Positions 10,101-17,182 of a stretch of 21,960 bases of DNA are shown here, piece by piece. The stretch is taken from positions 1 through 21,960 of the forward strand of contig JAJXTQ010000002.1 in NCBI GenBank assembly GCA_021783685.1. The letters are read 5' to 3'. The DNA comes from Pseudomonadota bacterium (GTDB lineage: Bacteria > Pseudomonadota > Gammaproteobacteria > UBA5335). Below the pieces are notes generated by a model. That model ran no database searches. It was not told the origin of the DNA and saw nothing but the letters and a program-made list of their open reading frames with translations. How positions within the stretch are numbered: position 1 is the first letter of the stretch; the number at the start of each line of letters is the position of its first letter. Made by a program: the position numbers and the translations under genes.

Positions 10101-10370
10101 GTGCTCGACGCCCTGGATCTCCGACACGATCTGCTCGGCCGGGGTGGTAACCAGCGATTCGACCTCCGCCGCTGAAGCGCCGGGGTAGGGGATGAACACG
10201 TTGGCGAAGGTGACGTCGATCTGCGGCTCTTCTTCGCGTGGGGTGATCAAGACCGCGAACAGGCCGAGCAAGAGACCGGTCAGTGCCAGGAGCGGGGTGA
10301 TTTCCGAGCGCAGGAACGCGGCTGCAATGCGCCCGGAGAGGCCTAGCCGGGGAGGGGTGACAGGGTTCAT
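7155..10370 (-). CDS. RND-family efflux pump inner-membrane permease
   Basis: This 1071-residue resistance-nodulation-division permease is a proton-driven trimeric pump of the inner membrane that works with an adaptor and an outer-membrane channel. One helix near residue 25-43 precedes a large periplasmic pore domain. A helix bundle follows (about 365-560), then the second half with its own pore domain and C-terminal helices. The proton relay in the fourth helix is SIGILVDDAIVVVEN (Asp427, Asp428), as in drug-type AcrB pumps. The partner Lys of AcrB appears replaced by Arg983 in GIIVRNSILLVDF. No cysteine occurs in the whole protein. Its ATG overlaps the adaptor stop (ATGA, 10370-10367). It is the last gene of the leftward arm led by the SqrR-like repressor gene, which suggests expression under sulfide or persulfide stress. 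The substrate cannot be read from sequence. Confidence 0.93.
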   Translation of the reverse strand: MNPVTPPRLGLSGRIAAAFLRSEITPLLALTGLLLGLFAVLITPREEEPQIDVTFANVFIPYPGASAAEVESLVTTPAEQIVSEIQGVEHIYSASTPGMAALTVQFKVGEPRTAAIVRLYNAFFSNQDWLPPNAGVGQPLIKPKGIDDVPIAAGTLWSENPAITAADLLRIARTVETEIQRVPGTRDIEIIGGPERVVRVAFDPSRLAGYNLALDDLRRALAATNASSDAGSLVTGNNEILVQAGTFLTTPEEVADLVVGVHDGAPVFLRDVARIEEGPDQPGQYVTYGIGPGHGDDAAIGRRYPAVTLAVSKKPGENAVDVARAVTDRFEQMRGIYFPQGVNATITRNYGETAQEKAQTLIKKLIFATLSVVVLVLIALGRREALVVGAAVIVTLALTLFASWAWGFTLNRVSLFALIFSIGILVDDAIVVVENIHRHMAMGQQSLTEAIPAAVDEVGGPTILATFTVIAALMPMAFVSGLMGPYMQPIPINASTGMMISLAVAFIFTPWLYRRLFPEVAPVHAPAEPGDDFLHRLFRRIMTPFLSETHGRRNRWTLIAAMLLLIGLSFALVGVRAVVMKMLPLDNKSEFQVVVDMPEGTPLEQTHRVLQALADHLETVPEVANYQLYAGSSAPINFNGLVRQYYLRRGPHQGDIQVNLLDKHHRDRSSHAIALAVRPPLAEIGRRFGANVKVVEVPPGPPVMAPLVAEIYGPEYARQMAVARTVRQVFESTPDVVDVDDTIEAAQEKLIVAVDRARAARLGISQQALAAAVAAALRGEDMSYLHDEQAKRPIPIRVELPPETRDRTEVLASLRLRSAAGTLVPLSEIATVQRTTRQQTIYHKDLLPVVYVTGDVTGATDSPLYGLAAIAATLGETPIEGAPLIQYLTRQPDEPYLWSLKWDGEWQITYETFRDMGIAYLGGLVLIYLLVVAQFRSYAVPMLIMVPIPLTLIGILPGHALLGQHFTAPSMIGMMALAGIIVRNSILLVDFIQQEVGAGKPLAEATIAAAAVRAKPIALTALAAMLGGFFILDDPIFGGLAVSLIFGLFVSTLLTLIVIPVLYYQYQWRRV

Positions 10371-11446
10371 TCGGCTTCCTCGGCGCGGCTGGCCTGCTTG
10401 GAGGCGATGGCGGCGGCGATGGGGTCGGCCGCGATGCGTTCACCGGCGTCGAGTCCCGCCAGCACCGGCACCCGATGTTCGGCAGTCGGCGTGCCGACGC
10501 GCAGGTAACGCAAGGCGATGCGGCCTTGTCCGTCCACCACATAGGCGCCGGTGAGTTCGCCGCGTCGCAGCAAGGCGCTGGTCGGGATCAGCAACTGCGG
10601 TTCCTCGCCGCTCACGAAAGCCACCTTGACCAGCATGCCCGGGAAAGCGCCGTAGTCGCCGGCGGGCAGGTCGACGCGGACGCGGAAGGTATGGGTCTGC
10701 GGATCGGCGGCAGGCGGGAAGCGGATCGACTCGGCGGGCAGCGAGCGTCCGTCCGGGAGGACAATGCGCGCCTTGCGGTGTTTGCGCAAAGGTCCGACGT
10801 GTTGCTGGGGAATGTCCACCAAGGCGCGCAGCCGCTCCAGCGAAACGCCGGTCATCAGCGGTTTTCCGGGGGTGACTGTTTCGCCGATCTGGACGAGGCG
10901 TGCCACGACGATGCCCGGATAGGGCGCGCGCACCACCGTATAGCCCAGATCCTCGCGCGCCTGGTCGAGCGCCGCCTGGGCAGCGTCGACACGGGCGCGG
11001 GCGGCGCTGAAATCGGCGGACGCCTTGTCATAATCGGCTTTGGCGATCAGCTGCTTGTCGTATACCTCCTTGATCCGCGTGTAGGCCAGTTGCACTTCGG
11101 AGAGGCGGGTGCGGGCTTCGGCCAGCGCGGCTTCGGCAACGCTGCTCCGGGCGCGTTGCTCGTTGCCGGTGAGCCGCACGATGACCGCGCCCTTTTCCAC
11201 GTAGTCACCCACGTCATAGAGCACCTCCGTGACCCGGCCACTGGTCTGGGCGGCGACGGTGGACTGTTCGATGGCTTCGAGCGTGCCGTCGAATGCGGTT
11301 TCCCGGGCGACCGCGGCCCGTTCGACCGTGCAGGTGCTCAGTGGCGCATCGGCCGATGTTTTTGCTGTCGCGGGCGCGGCAAACGTCGCATCGGACAGCA
11401 AGGCCAGTGCAGTCAACAACAGGCCAAAACGCATTGGAGCAGGCAT
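10367..11446 (-). CDS. RND efflux periplasmic adaptor (membrane fusion protein)
   Basis: This 359-residue HlyD/AcrA-type adaptor links the adjacent permease to an outer-membrane channel. A Sec signal peptide (about 1-24, MRFGLLLTALALLSDATFA after a short lead) has no lipobox, so the protein is probably soluble in the periplasm rather than a lipoprotein. The first lipoyl half is around GRVTEVLYDVGDYVEKGAVI (70-89). An alpha-helical hairpin (about 96-167) is followed by the second half at GYTVVRAPYPGIVVARLVQIGETV, then a beta-barrel domain and a C-terminal membrane-proximal domain. The sole cysteine is C39, close to the mature N-terminus. The ATG at 11446 has GAGGGA about 5 bases upstream; M5 is an alternative start. 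It follows the DUF2892 gene by 30 bases and overlaps the permease gene by 4. Confidence 0.92.
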   Translation of the reverse strand: MPAPMRFGLLLTALALLSDATFAAPATAKTSADAPLSTCTVERAAVARETAFDGTLEAIEQSTVAAQTSGRVTEVLYDVGDYVEKGAVIVRLTGNEQRARSSVAEAALAEARTRLSEVQLAYTRIKEVYDKQLIAKADYDKASADFSAARARVDAAQAALDQAREDLGYTVVRAPYPGIVVARLVQIGETVTPGKPLMTGVSLERLRALVDIPQQHVGPLRKHRKARIVLPDGRSLPAESIRFPPAADPQTHTFRVRVDLPAGDYGAFPGMLVKVAFVSGEEPQLLIPTSALLRRGELTGAYVVDGQGRIALRYLRVGTPTAEHRVPVLAGLDAGERIAADPIAAAIASKQASRAEEAE

Positions 11447-11476
11447 GGGAGTCCCTCAAGTCTTGACGGCGCGGAT

Positions 11477-11725
11477 TCAGTCGGTCTGACGCGATGAGGA
11501 AAACGCGGGGCCGGGCTGCACGCCCAGTCGCTGCAGGATCACCGCGAGCGGACAGAAACCGGTGACGGAGGATTGCAGCAGGTTGGCGCCGACGAAGGCC
11601 GTCAGCCACAGCCAATATCCGCTGTGCAATTGCGACAGGATGAGTGAGAGCAGGATCATGCTGCCGGCGATGCGCAACACCCATCGATCGATGTTGGGGC
11701 CGGGCGCGCAGGTTTGGGTGGTCAT
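11477..11725 (-). CDS. DUF2892 (YgaP-type) small inner-membrane protein
   Basis: This 82-residue membrane protein has two predicted helices (about 16-32 and 36-55) and the family signature LWLTAFVGANLLQSSVTGFCPL. The Cys in GFCPL is the family's conserved cysteine. The same domain is the membrane anchor of the rhodanese YgaP and occurs as a stand-alone protein beside sulfide- and persulfide-response genes; here no rhodanese is fused or adjacent. The ATG at 11725 was chosen over one at 11746 because GAGAGG lies about 8 bases before it and it gives the usual N-terminus. It is the second gene of the leftward arm, between the repressor and the RND adaptor. The biochemical role is not established. 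Confidence 0.85.
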   Translation of the reverse strand: MTTQTCAPGPNIDRWVLRIAGSMILLSLILSQLHSGYWLWLTAFVGANLLQSSVTGFCPLAVILQRLGVQPGPAFSSSRQTD

Positions 11726-11772
11726 GGTGATGTCCTCTCGCGGCAATCAGAAAAACGAGGTTCATCACCCAA

Positions 11773-11788
11773 GCGATGCCGGCATCGC
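11773..11788. repeat. 16-bp perfect palindrome between sqrR and the DUF2892 gene
   Basis: GCGATGCCGGCATCGC reads identically on both strands. It lies 47 bases upstream of the DUF2892 start and 26 bases after the repressor stop. It can fold as a 6-bp stem with a CCGG loop. On the minus strand a T-run follows only about 17 bases later, so it is not a standard terminator. It may be a regulator site or an mRNA-processing hairpin that sets different levels of repressor and downstream products. Confidence 0.5.
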
Positions 11789-11814
11789 CCGGGGGACAGG
11801 GGGCTTTCCCGGAT

Positions 11815-12150
11815 TCATCCTGCCAGCTCGCAAAAGTGCCGATGCAGGACCTGGATCAGGTCGAGCGCAGGGCCGGGCATCACTCGATAGTAGATCGTCT
11901 GGGAGGCACGCCGGGTGGCGACCAGACCGTCCCGGCGCAACACGGCCAGATGCTGGGAAAGTGCGGATTGAGACAACGGGATGCGCATGTTGAGGGCGCT
12001 GACCGACAGCTCACCTTCGGCCAGCGTGCAGAGGATCTGCAGCCGATGCGGATTGGCCAGCGCTTTCAGGAGCTCAGCCGCATCCTGGGCGTGGATGCCC
12101 ATCTGCTCAGCCGTGGGCAGCGGAAGGTCAAGCGGGGTATTCGGGCGCAT
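11815..12150 (-). CDS. sqrR: ArsR/SmtB-type persulfide-sensing repressor, SqrR/BigR-like
   Basis: This 111-residue winged-helix repressor has the ArsR core AAELLKALANPHRLQILC (24-41), a recognition helix in LSQSALSQHLAVLRRDGLV (59-77) and the wing RRASQTIYYRV. Two cysteines remain, C41 (LQILCTL) and C107 (RHFCELAG). These are exactly the positions, by family numbering, of the C41/C107 pair in Rhodobacter SqrR and its BigR relatives, which form a tetrasulfide link with persulfides and release DNA. No ArsR-type CxC metal site is seen. The ATG at 12150 gives this numbering; the upstream extension would cover the promoter. Its gene is divergent from sqr across a shared promoter region and heads the DUF2892 and RND arm. 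The sensing mechanism is inferred from family knowledge. Confidence 0.88.
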   Translation of the reverse strand: MRPNTPLDLPLPTAEQMGIHAQDAAELLKALANPHRLQILCTLAEGELSVSALNMRIPLSQSALSQHLAVLRRDGLVATRRASQTIYYRVMPGPALDLIQVLHRHFCELAG

Positions 12151-12167
12151 ATCCGTAAATTCATTTG

Positions 12168-13523
<1,356 letters not shown>

Positions 13524-13528
13524 CCCCC

Positions 13529-14083
13529 ATGAAAGGGCTGCTGGTCTTGCTGGCGATGCTGGTCGCATGGGATCTGGCGGCGGCCGAGGACCCTCGCCGT
13601 GCCCGATCGGCCGCAATCGCGGAGCGGTTCCAAAAGGAGATGGGCGAGCGCCTGGCCGGTGCCTTGGCTGCAGGCGGTCCGATCGCCGCGATCACGGTCT
13701 GTCGGCAGGAAGCGCCGGGAATCGCGGCGCGTCTTTCCACCGAAACCGGTGCGCGGGTCGGGCGGACCGCCTTGCGGGTGCGCAATCCGGCCAATGCACC
13801 CGATGCCCCCGCGCGTGAGGTGCTCGAACGGTTCGCGCAGGCCGTGGCGAGCGGTACGTCGGCTCCGCCGGAGTATTTCGCGGTCGCTTCCGACGGTCAG
13901 GCGCGCTATTACAAGGCCATCATCACTCAGCCCGCCTGTCTGAGCTGCCATGGCCAAGCGCTCGATCCGACGGTCGCAAAGGCGATCGCCCAACATTACC
14001 CCAACGATCGGGCGACGGGTTTTGCGGCAGGAGGATTGCGAGGGGCCTTCGTCGTGGGATGGCCGGCCGCGGGAGGAGAATGA
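13529..14083 (+). CDS. Tll0287-like (DUF3365) periplasmic c-type haem protein
   Basis: This 184-residue protein has a Sec signal peptide (MKGLLVLLAMLVAWDLAAA) and a single c-type haem motif CLSCH (137-141) in the pattern QPACLSCHGQALDP. The order is helical N-terminus, ITVCRQEAP (56-64), RNPANAPD (86-93), YYKAI, CLSCHG, then YPNDRATGFAAGGLRGAF (157-174). This is characteristic of the Tll0287-like family, a PAS-like haem-sensor or electron-transfer fold. C58 is the family's conserved cysteine and, from memory, a possible haem ligand. The gene starts 5 bases after the sqr stop and its stop overlaps the first ATG of the next gene, so it is co-expressed with SQR. Role is open: sulfur-species sensor, haem-based oxidase, or electron acceptor. 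Confidence 0.82.
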   Translation: MKGLLVLLAMLVAWDLAAAEDPRRARSAAIAERFQKEMGERLAGALAAGGPIAAITVCRQEAPGIAARLSTETGARVGRTALRVRNPANAPDAPAREVLERFAQAVASGTSAPPEYFAVASDGQARYYKAIITQPACLSCHGQALDPTVAKAIAQHYPNDRATGFAAGGLRGAFVVGWPAAGGE

Positions 14084-14085
14084 CC

Positions 14086-14508
14086 ATGATCCGCAACTGT
14101 CGGCATTGTGGCGCCAGAAACCGGATACCGGAACGTCATTTGGCCGATACCGGCCAGTGCGGTGCCTGCAAACAGGTCCTGCCGCCCTTGGCCGAGCCGC
14201 TCGATGTCGACGCCGATCAGTTCGAGACCATCGTCCAGGCGGCGAGCGTGCCGGTGCTGGTCGACTTCTGGGCGTCCTGGTGCGGACCATGCCAGATGGC
14301 CGCGCCCGAAGTCGCCAGGGCGGCGGCCAACCTGGCGGGTCGGGCCTTGGTGCTCAAGGTCAACACTGAGCAGCACCCGGAAATCGCCTCTCGCTATCAG
14401 GTGCGCAGCATCCCGAATTTCGCCCTGTTCCGCTCGGGTCGACTGGTCTGGCAGCAGGCCGGATTGCTGCGTCATCACCAGCTGGAGCAGATTGCCGCAG
14501 GCGCTTGA
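14086..14508 (+). CDS. trxC: Thioredoxin 2 with N-terminal zinc finger
   Basis: This 140-residue cytoplasmic thioredoxin has an N-terminal zinc ribbon (C5, C8, C25, C28) and a thioredoxin domain with WCGPC (C66, C69) and the cis-Pro segment SIPNFALF. That layout is TrxC. TrxC reduces disulfides and, for persulfide metabolism, can reduce protein persulfides and release sulfide. The ATG at 14086 was chosen because GGAGGA ends 8 bases before it. An in-frame ATG at 14080 overlaps the previous stop as ATGA but sits only about 2 bases from that site. Placement behind sqr and the haem protein suggests removal of excess cytoplasmic persulfide. A 135-base gap without a gene separates it from the TolC-like gene. 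Confidence 0.9.
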   Translation: MIRNCRHCGARNRIPERHLADTGQCGACKQVLPPLAEPLDVDADQFETIVQAASVPVLVDFWASWCGPCQMAAPEVARAAANLAGRALVLKVNTEQHPEIASRYQVRSIPNFALFRSGRLVWQQAGLLRHHQLEQIAAGA

Positions 14509-14643
14509 TCCAGCTGGCAGCATCTGGGGACGGACGATCCGGCGCCGGCGAGGTTCAGCAAAGCGCCCCGCCAGCGGTTGCAGCAGGCGGCAAGTTGAAG
14601 ACGGATTCATGACAACCCTGCTAGAAGGGGGGCGGAGAAGGCC

Positions 14644-15924
14644 ATGCGTCGAGGTTTTGTGAGCGTTTTGACTGCCGGATGGCTCATCAGCCCCGCCTGG
14701 GGAGGGGAGCTTGCGGATGTACTGCGGGAGACGCGCGATCATCCTGCGCTGGCAGCCGCCGCAAGCCGCGTCGACGCGGCGGAGGATGCCCTGTCCGCGG
14801 CGCGCCGCCGTTCGCTCGGCTCGGGCGGCGTCCTGATCGAGGGGGCGCGCTACGAGGATCAGCGTTTCGTCGGCGTGCTGTCCCCGCAAGCCTTGGCGCG
14901 TCCGCCGTTCGCCCGTGACCTGATGACCTACGGCGTTGCCTATTCCGTGCCCATCGACTGGGCCGGGGTGATTGCTGCCGCCCGCAGGGCGGGAGCCTCC
15001 GATCTGGCGGCAGCCCACTTGGCCGAACGCCAGACGGCATTGGTGAAACTGCATGCGGCGACCTCGGCGTATGTGCGGCTGCAGGCCTTGCTGAGCCAGC
15101 GCGACATCCTTGCCGTGCAGCATGAACGGGTGGGTCAGACCGTCCAGCGCGTCGAGGTCGAGGTGCAGACCGAGCAGTCATCCACCGCAGACTTGCGTCT
15201 GGCGCAAGCGGAACTGGCGCGTCTGCGCTCCGATGAGGTGCGCCTGGCAGGGGAAATCGCCGCCCAGCAGGCCATACTGGAAGAAGCCGTCGGCCGCCGT
15301 CTGCTGCCGGCGCAAGAGATCATCGAGAGCCCTCCATGGACGGACGCCGTCACTTCCGATCTGCTGCCGAACACATTGGCCGAAGCGCAGGCCCAAGCCG
15401 CGGCGGCCCAGGCACGCGAACTCCAGCGGTCTTTGTGGCCGACACTGGCGGCCGGCGGGGAATATGTGCAGTTCGACGGCAATGGTGAGGAACCGGACGC
15501 GTGGAGTCTGTCGGCACGGCTGAGCGTCCCCATCGACCCGGCCAGCCGCAAGCGGACCGAATCGGCCCAGGCACAGGCACAAGCCGCTCGCCAGGCGCAA
15601 CGGGCGGCGCTGCGAGAGGCGGAACGCGATTGGCTCGCGCTTCACTCGGCCTATCAAACCGCACGGGCAGATATCGATGCCTTGGCGGCCGAAACCACGG
15701 CCCGGCGCGAAGTCGTGCGCGTTCAGGCCGAGTTGCAGCGCGTGGGGCTCGTCTCGCTGGAAGACTTCCTGCGTCAGCAGCGCGATCAATTGGAGGCCGA
15801 GGCCCGCCTGACACAAGCCCGGGCGGGCGCCGTCACGGCCTGGTCGGCCGCTCAGGTACTGCGGGGCTTGTCATCCGCAGCCTACGTCTCGGCCCTGGAG
15901 GCTCAGGAGGCGTCGCCACGCTGA
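14644..15924 (+). CDS. TolC-family outer-membrane efflux channel
   Basis: This 426-residue outer-membrane factor has a signal peptide (about 1-20, ending SPAWG) and two repeats of long Ala/Gln/Arg-rich helices. The coiled-coil stretches are near residues 105-215 and 305-410, with the short beta-barrel strands between them (for example YGVAYSVPIDW and WSLSARLSVPID). It is the natural partner of the RND adaptor and permease coded on the opposite arm. No other outer-membrane factor is in the window. There is no cysteine, so no lipid anchor of the OprM type. GGAG lies 6 bases before the ATG at 14644. It is 135 bases from trxC in the same direction, so either the last gene of the sqr transcript or weakly independent. 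Pairing with this particular pump is inferred from the locus. Confidence 0.88.
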   Translation: MRRGFVSVLTAGWLISPAWGGELADVLRETRDHPALAAAASRVDAAEDALSAARRRSLGSGGVLIEGARYEDQRFVGVLSPQALARPPFARDLMTYGVAYSVPIDWAGVIAAARRAGASDLAAAHLAERQTALVKLHAATSAYVRLQALLSQRDILAVQHERVGQTVQRVEVEVQTEQSSTADLRLAQAELARLRSDEVRLAGEIAAQQAILEEAVGRRLLPAQEIIESPPWTDAVTSDLLPNTLAEAQAQAAAAQARELQRSLWPTLAAGGEYVQFDGNGEEPDAWSLSARLSVPIDPASRKRTESAQAQAQAARQAQRAALREAERDWLALHSAYQTARADIDALAAETTARREVVRVQAELQRVGLVSLEDFLRQQRDQLEAEARLTQARAGAVTAWSAAQVLRGLSSAAYVSALEAQEASPR

Positions 15925-15988
15925 GTCGGGCGTGTCGATAGTGTGACACTCGGCGCGACCGTGTCGGCTTTGTCACCTTCCGCGACGA

Positions 15989-16402
15989 TCAGCGGCGGAA
16001 CGTCCGCGACTGAACCCAGGCGCCGCCGAGCATGGCCAGCACGAAGGGCACGGCTTCGGCCGGCTGGATCAGCAGGGCGGCGATGGCCGGCCCCGGACAA
16101 TAACCGGCCATGCCCCAGCCGAGACCGAACAAGCCCGCGCCGAACAGCAGCGGACGGTCGATATCGTGGTCGGCCGGCAGGCTGAAGCGCGCCGCCCAGA
16201 GCGGCTTTCCGCCTCGAAAGACCCCCGGGAAACCGAGTGCCGTGACGCAGACGGCCGCCCCCATGACCAGCGCGAGACTCGGGTCCCACCGTCCGCTGAC
16301 ATCGAGGAAGGCGAGCACTTTCTCGGGGTTGACCATCTGGGCCACGTAAAGGCCGATGCCGAACAGCACTCCGGCAATGAATGCGGCGGCGAGGGACCTC
16401 AT
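15989..16402 (-). CDS. YeeE/YedE-type sulfur transport protein, C-terminal half subunit
   Basis: This 137-residue membrane protein with about four helices matches the DUF6691/COG2391 half-size YeeE family. The signature GWGMAGYCPGPAIAAL (about 95-110) contains the conserved Cys of the second half of the TsuA/YeeE thiosulfate transporter. A second cysteine is in VCVTALGFPG. It is encoded immediately after its partner with a 4-base overlap (ATGA at 16402-16399), so the two probably form one pseudo-symmetric channel that moves a small sulfur species across the inner membrane. The same two-gene form accompanies BigR in Xylella and Agrobacterium-type operons. It converges on the TolC-like gene; the 64-base gap between the stops holds a short AGTGTGACACT palindrome but no clear terminator. 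Confidence 0.87.
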   Translation of the reverse strand: MRSLAAAFIAGVLFGIGLYVAQMVNPEKVLAFLDVSGRWDPSLALVMGAAVCVTALGFPGVFRGGKPLWAARFSLPADHDIDRPLLFGAGLFGLGWGMAGYCPGPAIAALLIQPAEAVPFVLAMLGGAWVQSRTFRR

Positions 16403-16830
16403 GGCAGTACCCCGAGCGTATGACGCAGGATCAGCACGGTCACCATGGCCACCGTCATGAAGGTGAACGTCGCCGCCAGCGAGCGCGGGGCGCGCCGGCC
16501 CAGTCCGCAGACACCGTGGCCGCTGGTGCAGCCGTTCCCGAGCCGGCTACCGTAGCCCACCAGAAAGCCGGCGCACAGCAGCGCCCAGAGCGGAAAGCCC
16601 TGACGTGGGGCGAATGCGAGCCGGTCGATCGGCAGCATCAGAAGGGTCCCGACCGCCAGGCCGGCCAGGAATGCCAGCCGCCAGCCGCGTTCCGTCGCGT
16701 CGCGCGCGCCGAGGCCGAAGACGATGCCGCTGATGCCCGCGATGCGACCGATGCTCAGCAGCAGCAGGAGCGCGCTGAGGCCGATCAAAAGTCCGCCCAG
16801 TACGGCGAGGGATGAGCCAAGAATAGTCAT
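16399..16830 (-). CDS. YeeE/YedE-type sulfur transport protein, N-terminal half subunit
   Basis: This 143-residue integral membrane protein has about four helices. The family motif SRLGNGCTSGHGVCGLGR (about 96-113) carries the conserved GCTSGHG cysteine that lines the thiosulfate path in TsuA/YeeE, plus a second cysteine in GVCG. It is the upstream member of the split pair and overlaps the next gene by 4 bases. The frame is open further upstream, but the ATG at 16830 begins the first hydrophobic helix. A TTG at 16839 with AAGG 5 bases before it is a possible alternative start. Its promoter must lie between 16831 and the tRNA gene; a TACAAT on the minus strand (16875-16870) is the best -10. 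Substrate (thiosulfate, sulfite or persulfide) is not readable. Confidence 0.86.
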   Translation of the reverse strand: MTILGSSLAVLGGLLIGLSALLLLLSIGRIAGISGIVFGLGARDATERGWRLAFLAGLAVGTLLMLPIDRLAFAPRQGFPLWALLCAGFLVGYGSRLGNGCTSGHGVCGLGRRAPRSLAATFTFMTVAMVTVLILRHTLGVLP

Positions 16831-16911
16831 GGGGATCAATGGGACCTTGAAGTCGGATGACGCGGCCCAATTGTATGTCAGTCCGAAGCCGCGACGCGGG
16901 ACCGCCTGCCG

Positions 16912-16942
16912 GACACCGTCCCTCCGGTGTCTCATCGGAGGG
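16912..16942. repeat. Two overlapping, mutually exclusive inverted repeats
   Basis: GACACCG (16912-16918) pairs with CGGTGTC (16925-16931), and CCCTCCG (16920-16926) pairs with CGGAGGG (16936-16942). Both are perfect 7-bp stems, but they share bases 16925-16926 and overlap in space, so only one can form at a time. The element lies between the divergent yeeE and tRNA-Leu genes. No T-run follows. Whether it is transcribed is unknown. Confidence 0.45.
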
Positions 16943-16966
16943 GATCGGCGGTTTGGAGGCATGATG

Positions 16967-16972
16967 TATACT
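16967..16972 (+). promoter_or_regulatory. Possible -10 of the tRNA-Leu promoter
   Basis: TATACT lies 49 bases upstream of the tRNA in the only AT-rich patch of the region, just after TG at 16965-16966. No recognisable -35 is present at 17 bases. Confidence 0.4.
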
Positions 16973-17021
16973 CGCCTTTCAGGCAAGGCCACGCGGCCGG
17001 GCTTGGTCGCACCCCGCGTCG

Positions 17022-17107
17022 GCGAAAGTGGCGGAATCGGTAGACGCGCTGGATTTAGGTTCCAGTGGGCTGGCCCCGTGAGAGTTCGAGTCTCTCCTTT
17101 CGCACCA
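17022..17107 (+). tRNA. tRNA-Leu, anticodon UAG
   Basis: This is an 86-base class II tRNA. The acceptor stem is GCGAAAG (17022-17028) with CTTTCGC (17097-17103), then discriminator A and an encoded CCA (17105-17107). The anticodon stem is CTGGA / TCCAG with loop TTTAGGT, putting TAG at 17056-17058, which decodes CUN leucine codons. A long variable arm (TGGGCTGGCCCCG region) and the T-arm AGAGTTCGAGTCTCT complete it. Placement directly before tig is, from memory, common in gammaproteobacteria. No integrase is adjacent, so it is not visibly used as an attachment site here. Confidence 0.96.
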
Positions 17108-17143
17108 TGGCAATTGGCACGGGATTTGGTTGCATGTTCTGAG

Positions 17144-17158
17144 CGGCATGCCGTTTTT
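17144..17158 (+). terminator. Weak terminator-like hairpin between tRNA-Leu and tig
   Basis: CGGCATGCCG is followed directly by five T residues. The strong stem is only 3 bp around a CATG loop, extendable by G-T and A-T pairs to about 6. It could partly end the tRNA transcript 25 bases before the tig ATG, or be an ordinary processing site. Confidence 0.3.
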
Positions 17159-17182
17159 GATCGATGTCGGAGTAACGAGCGA

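Noticed and set aside
7842..10175. A 777-codon open frame on the plus strand inside the RND permease gene
   Set aside because: His/Gln/Arg-rich mirror of a real coding frame; no motif, no plausible ribosome-binding site.
14509..14643. Short frame starting at the ATG in the trxC/tolC gap
   Set aside because: It stops or shifts into tolC within a few codons and has no ribosome-binding site or motif; no convincing promoter for tolC was found either.
15925..15988. AGTGTGACACT palindrome (15940-15950) between tolC and yeeE as a bidirectional terminator
   Set aside because: The stem is 5 bp with a 1-base centre and no T-run on either strand.
17022..17107. tRNA-Leu as an integration site for a genomic island
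   Set aside because: No integrase and no repeat of the tRNA 3' end seen in the window; the neighbours tig-clpP-clpX-lon are core genes.
17114..17136. TGGCACG followed by TTGC before tig, resembling a second sigma-54 promoter
   Set aside because: The spacing between GG and GC is four bases too long for sigma-54 recognition.
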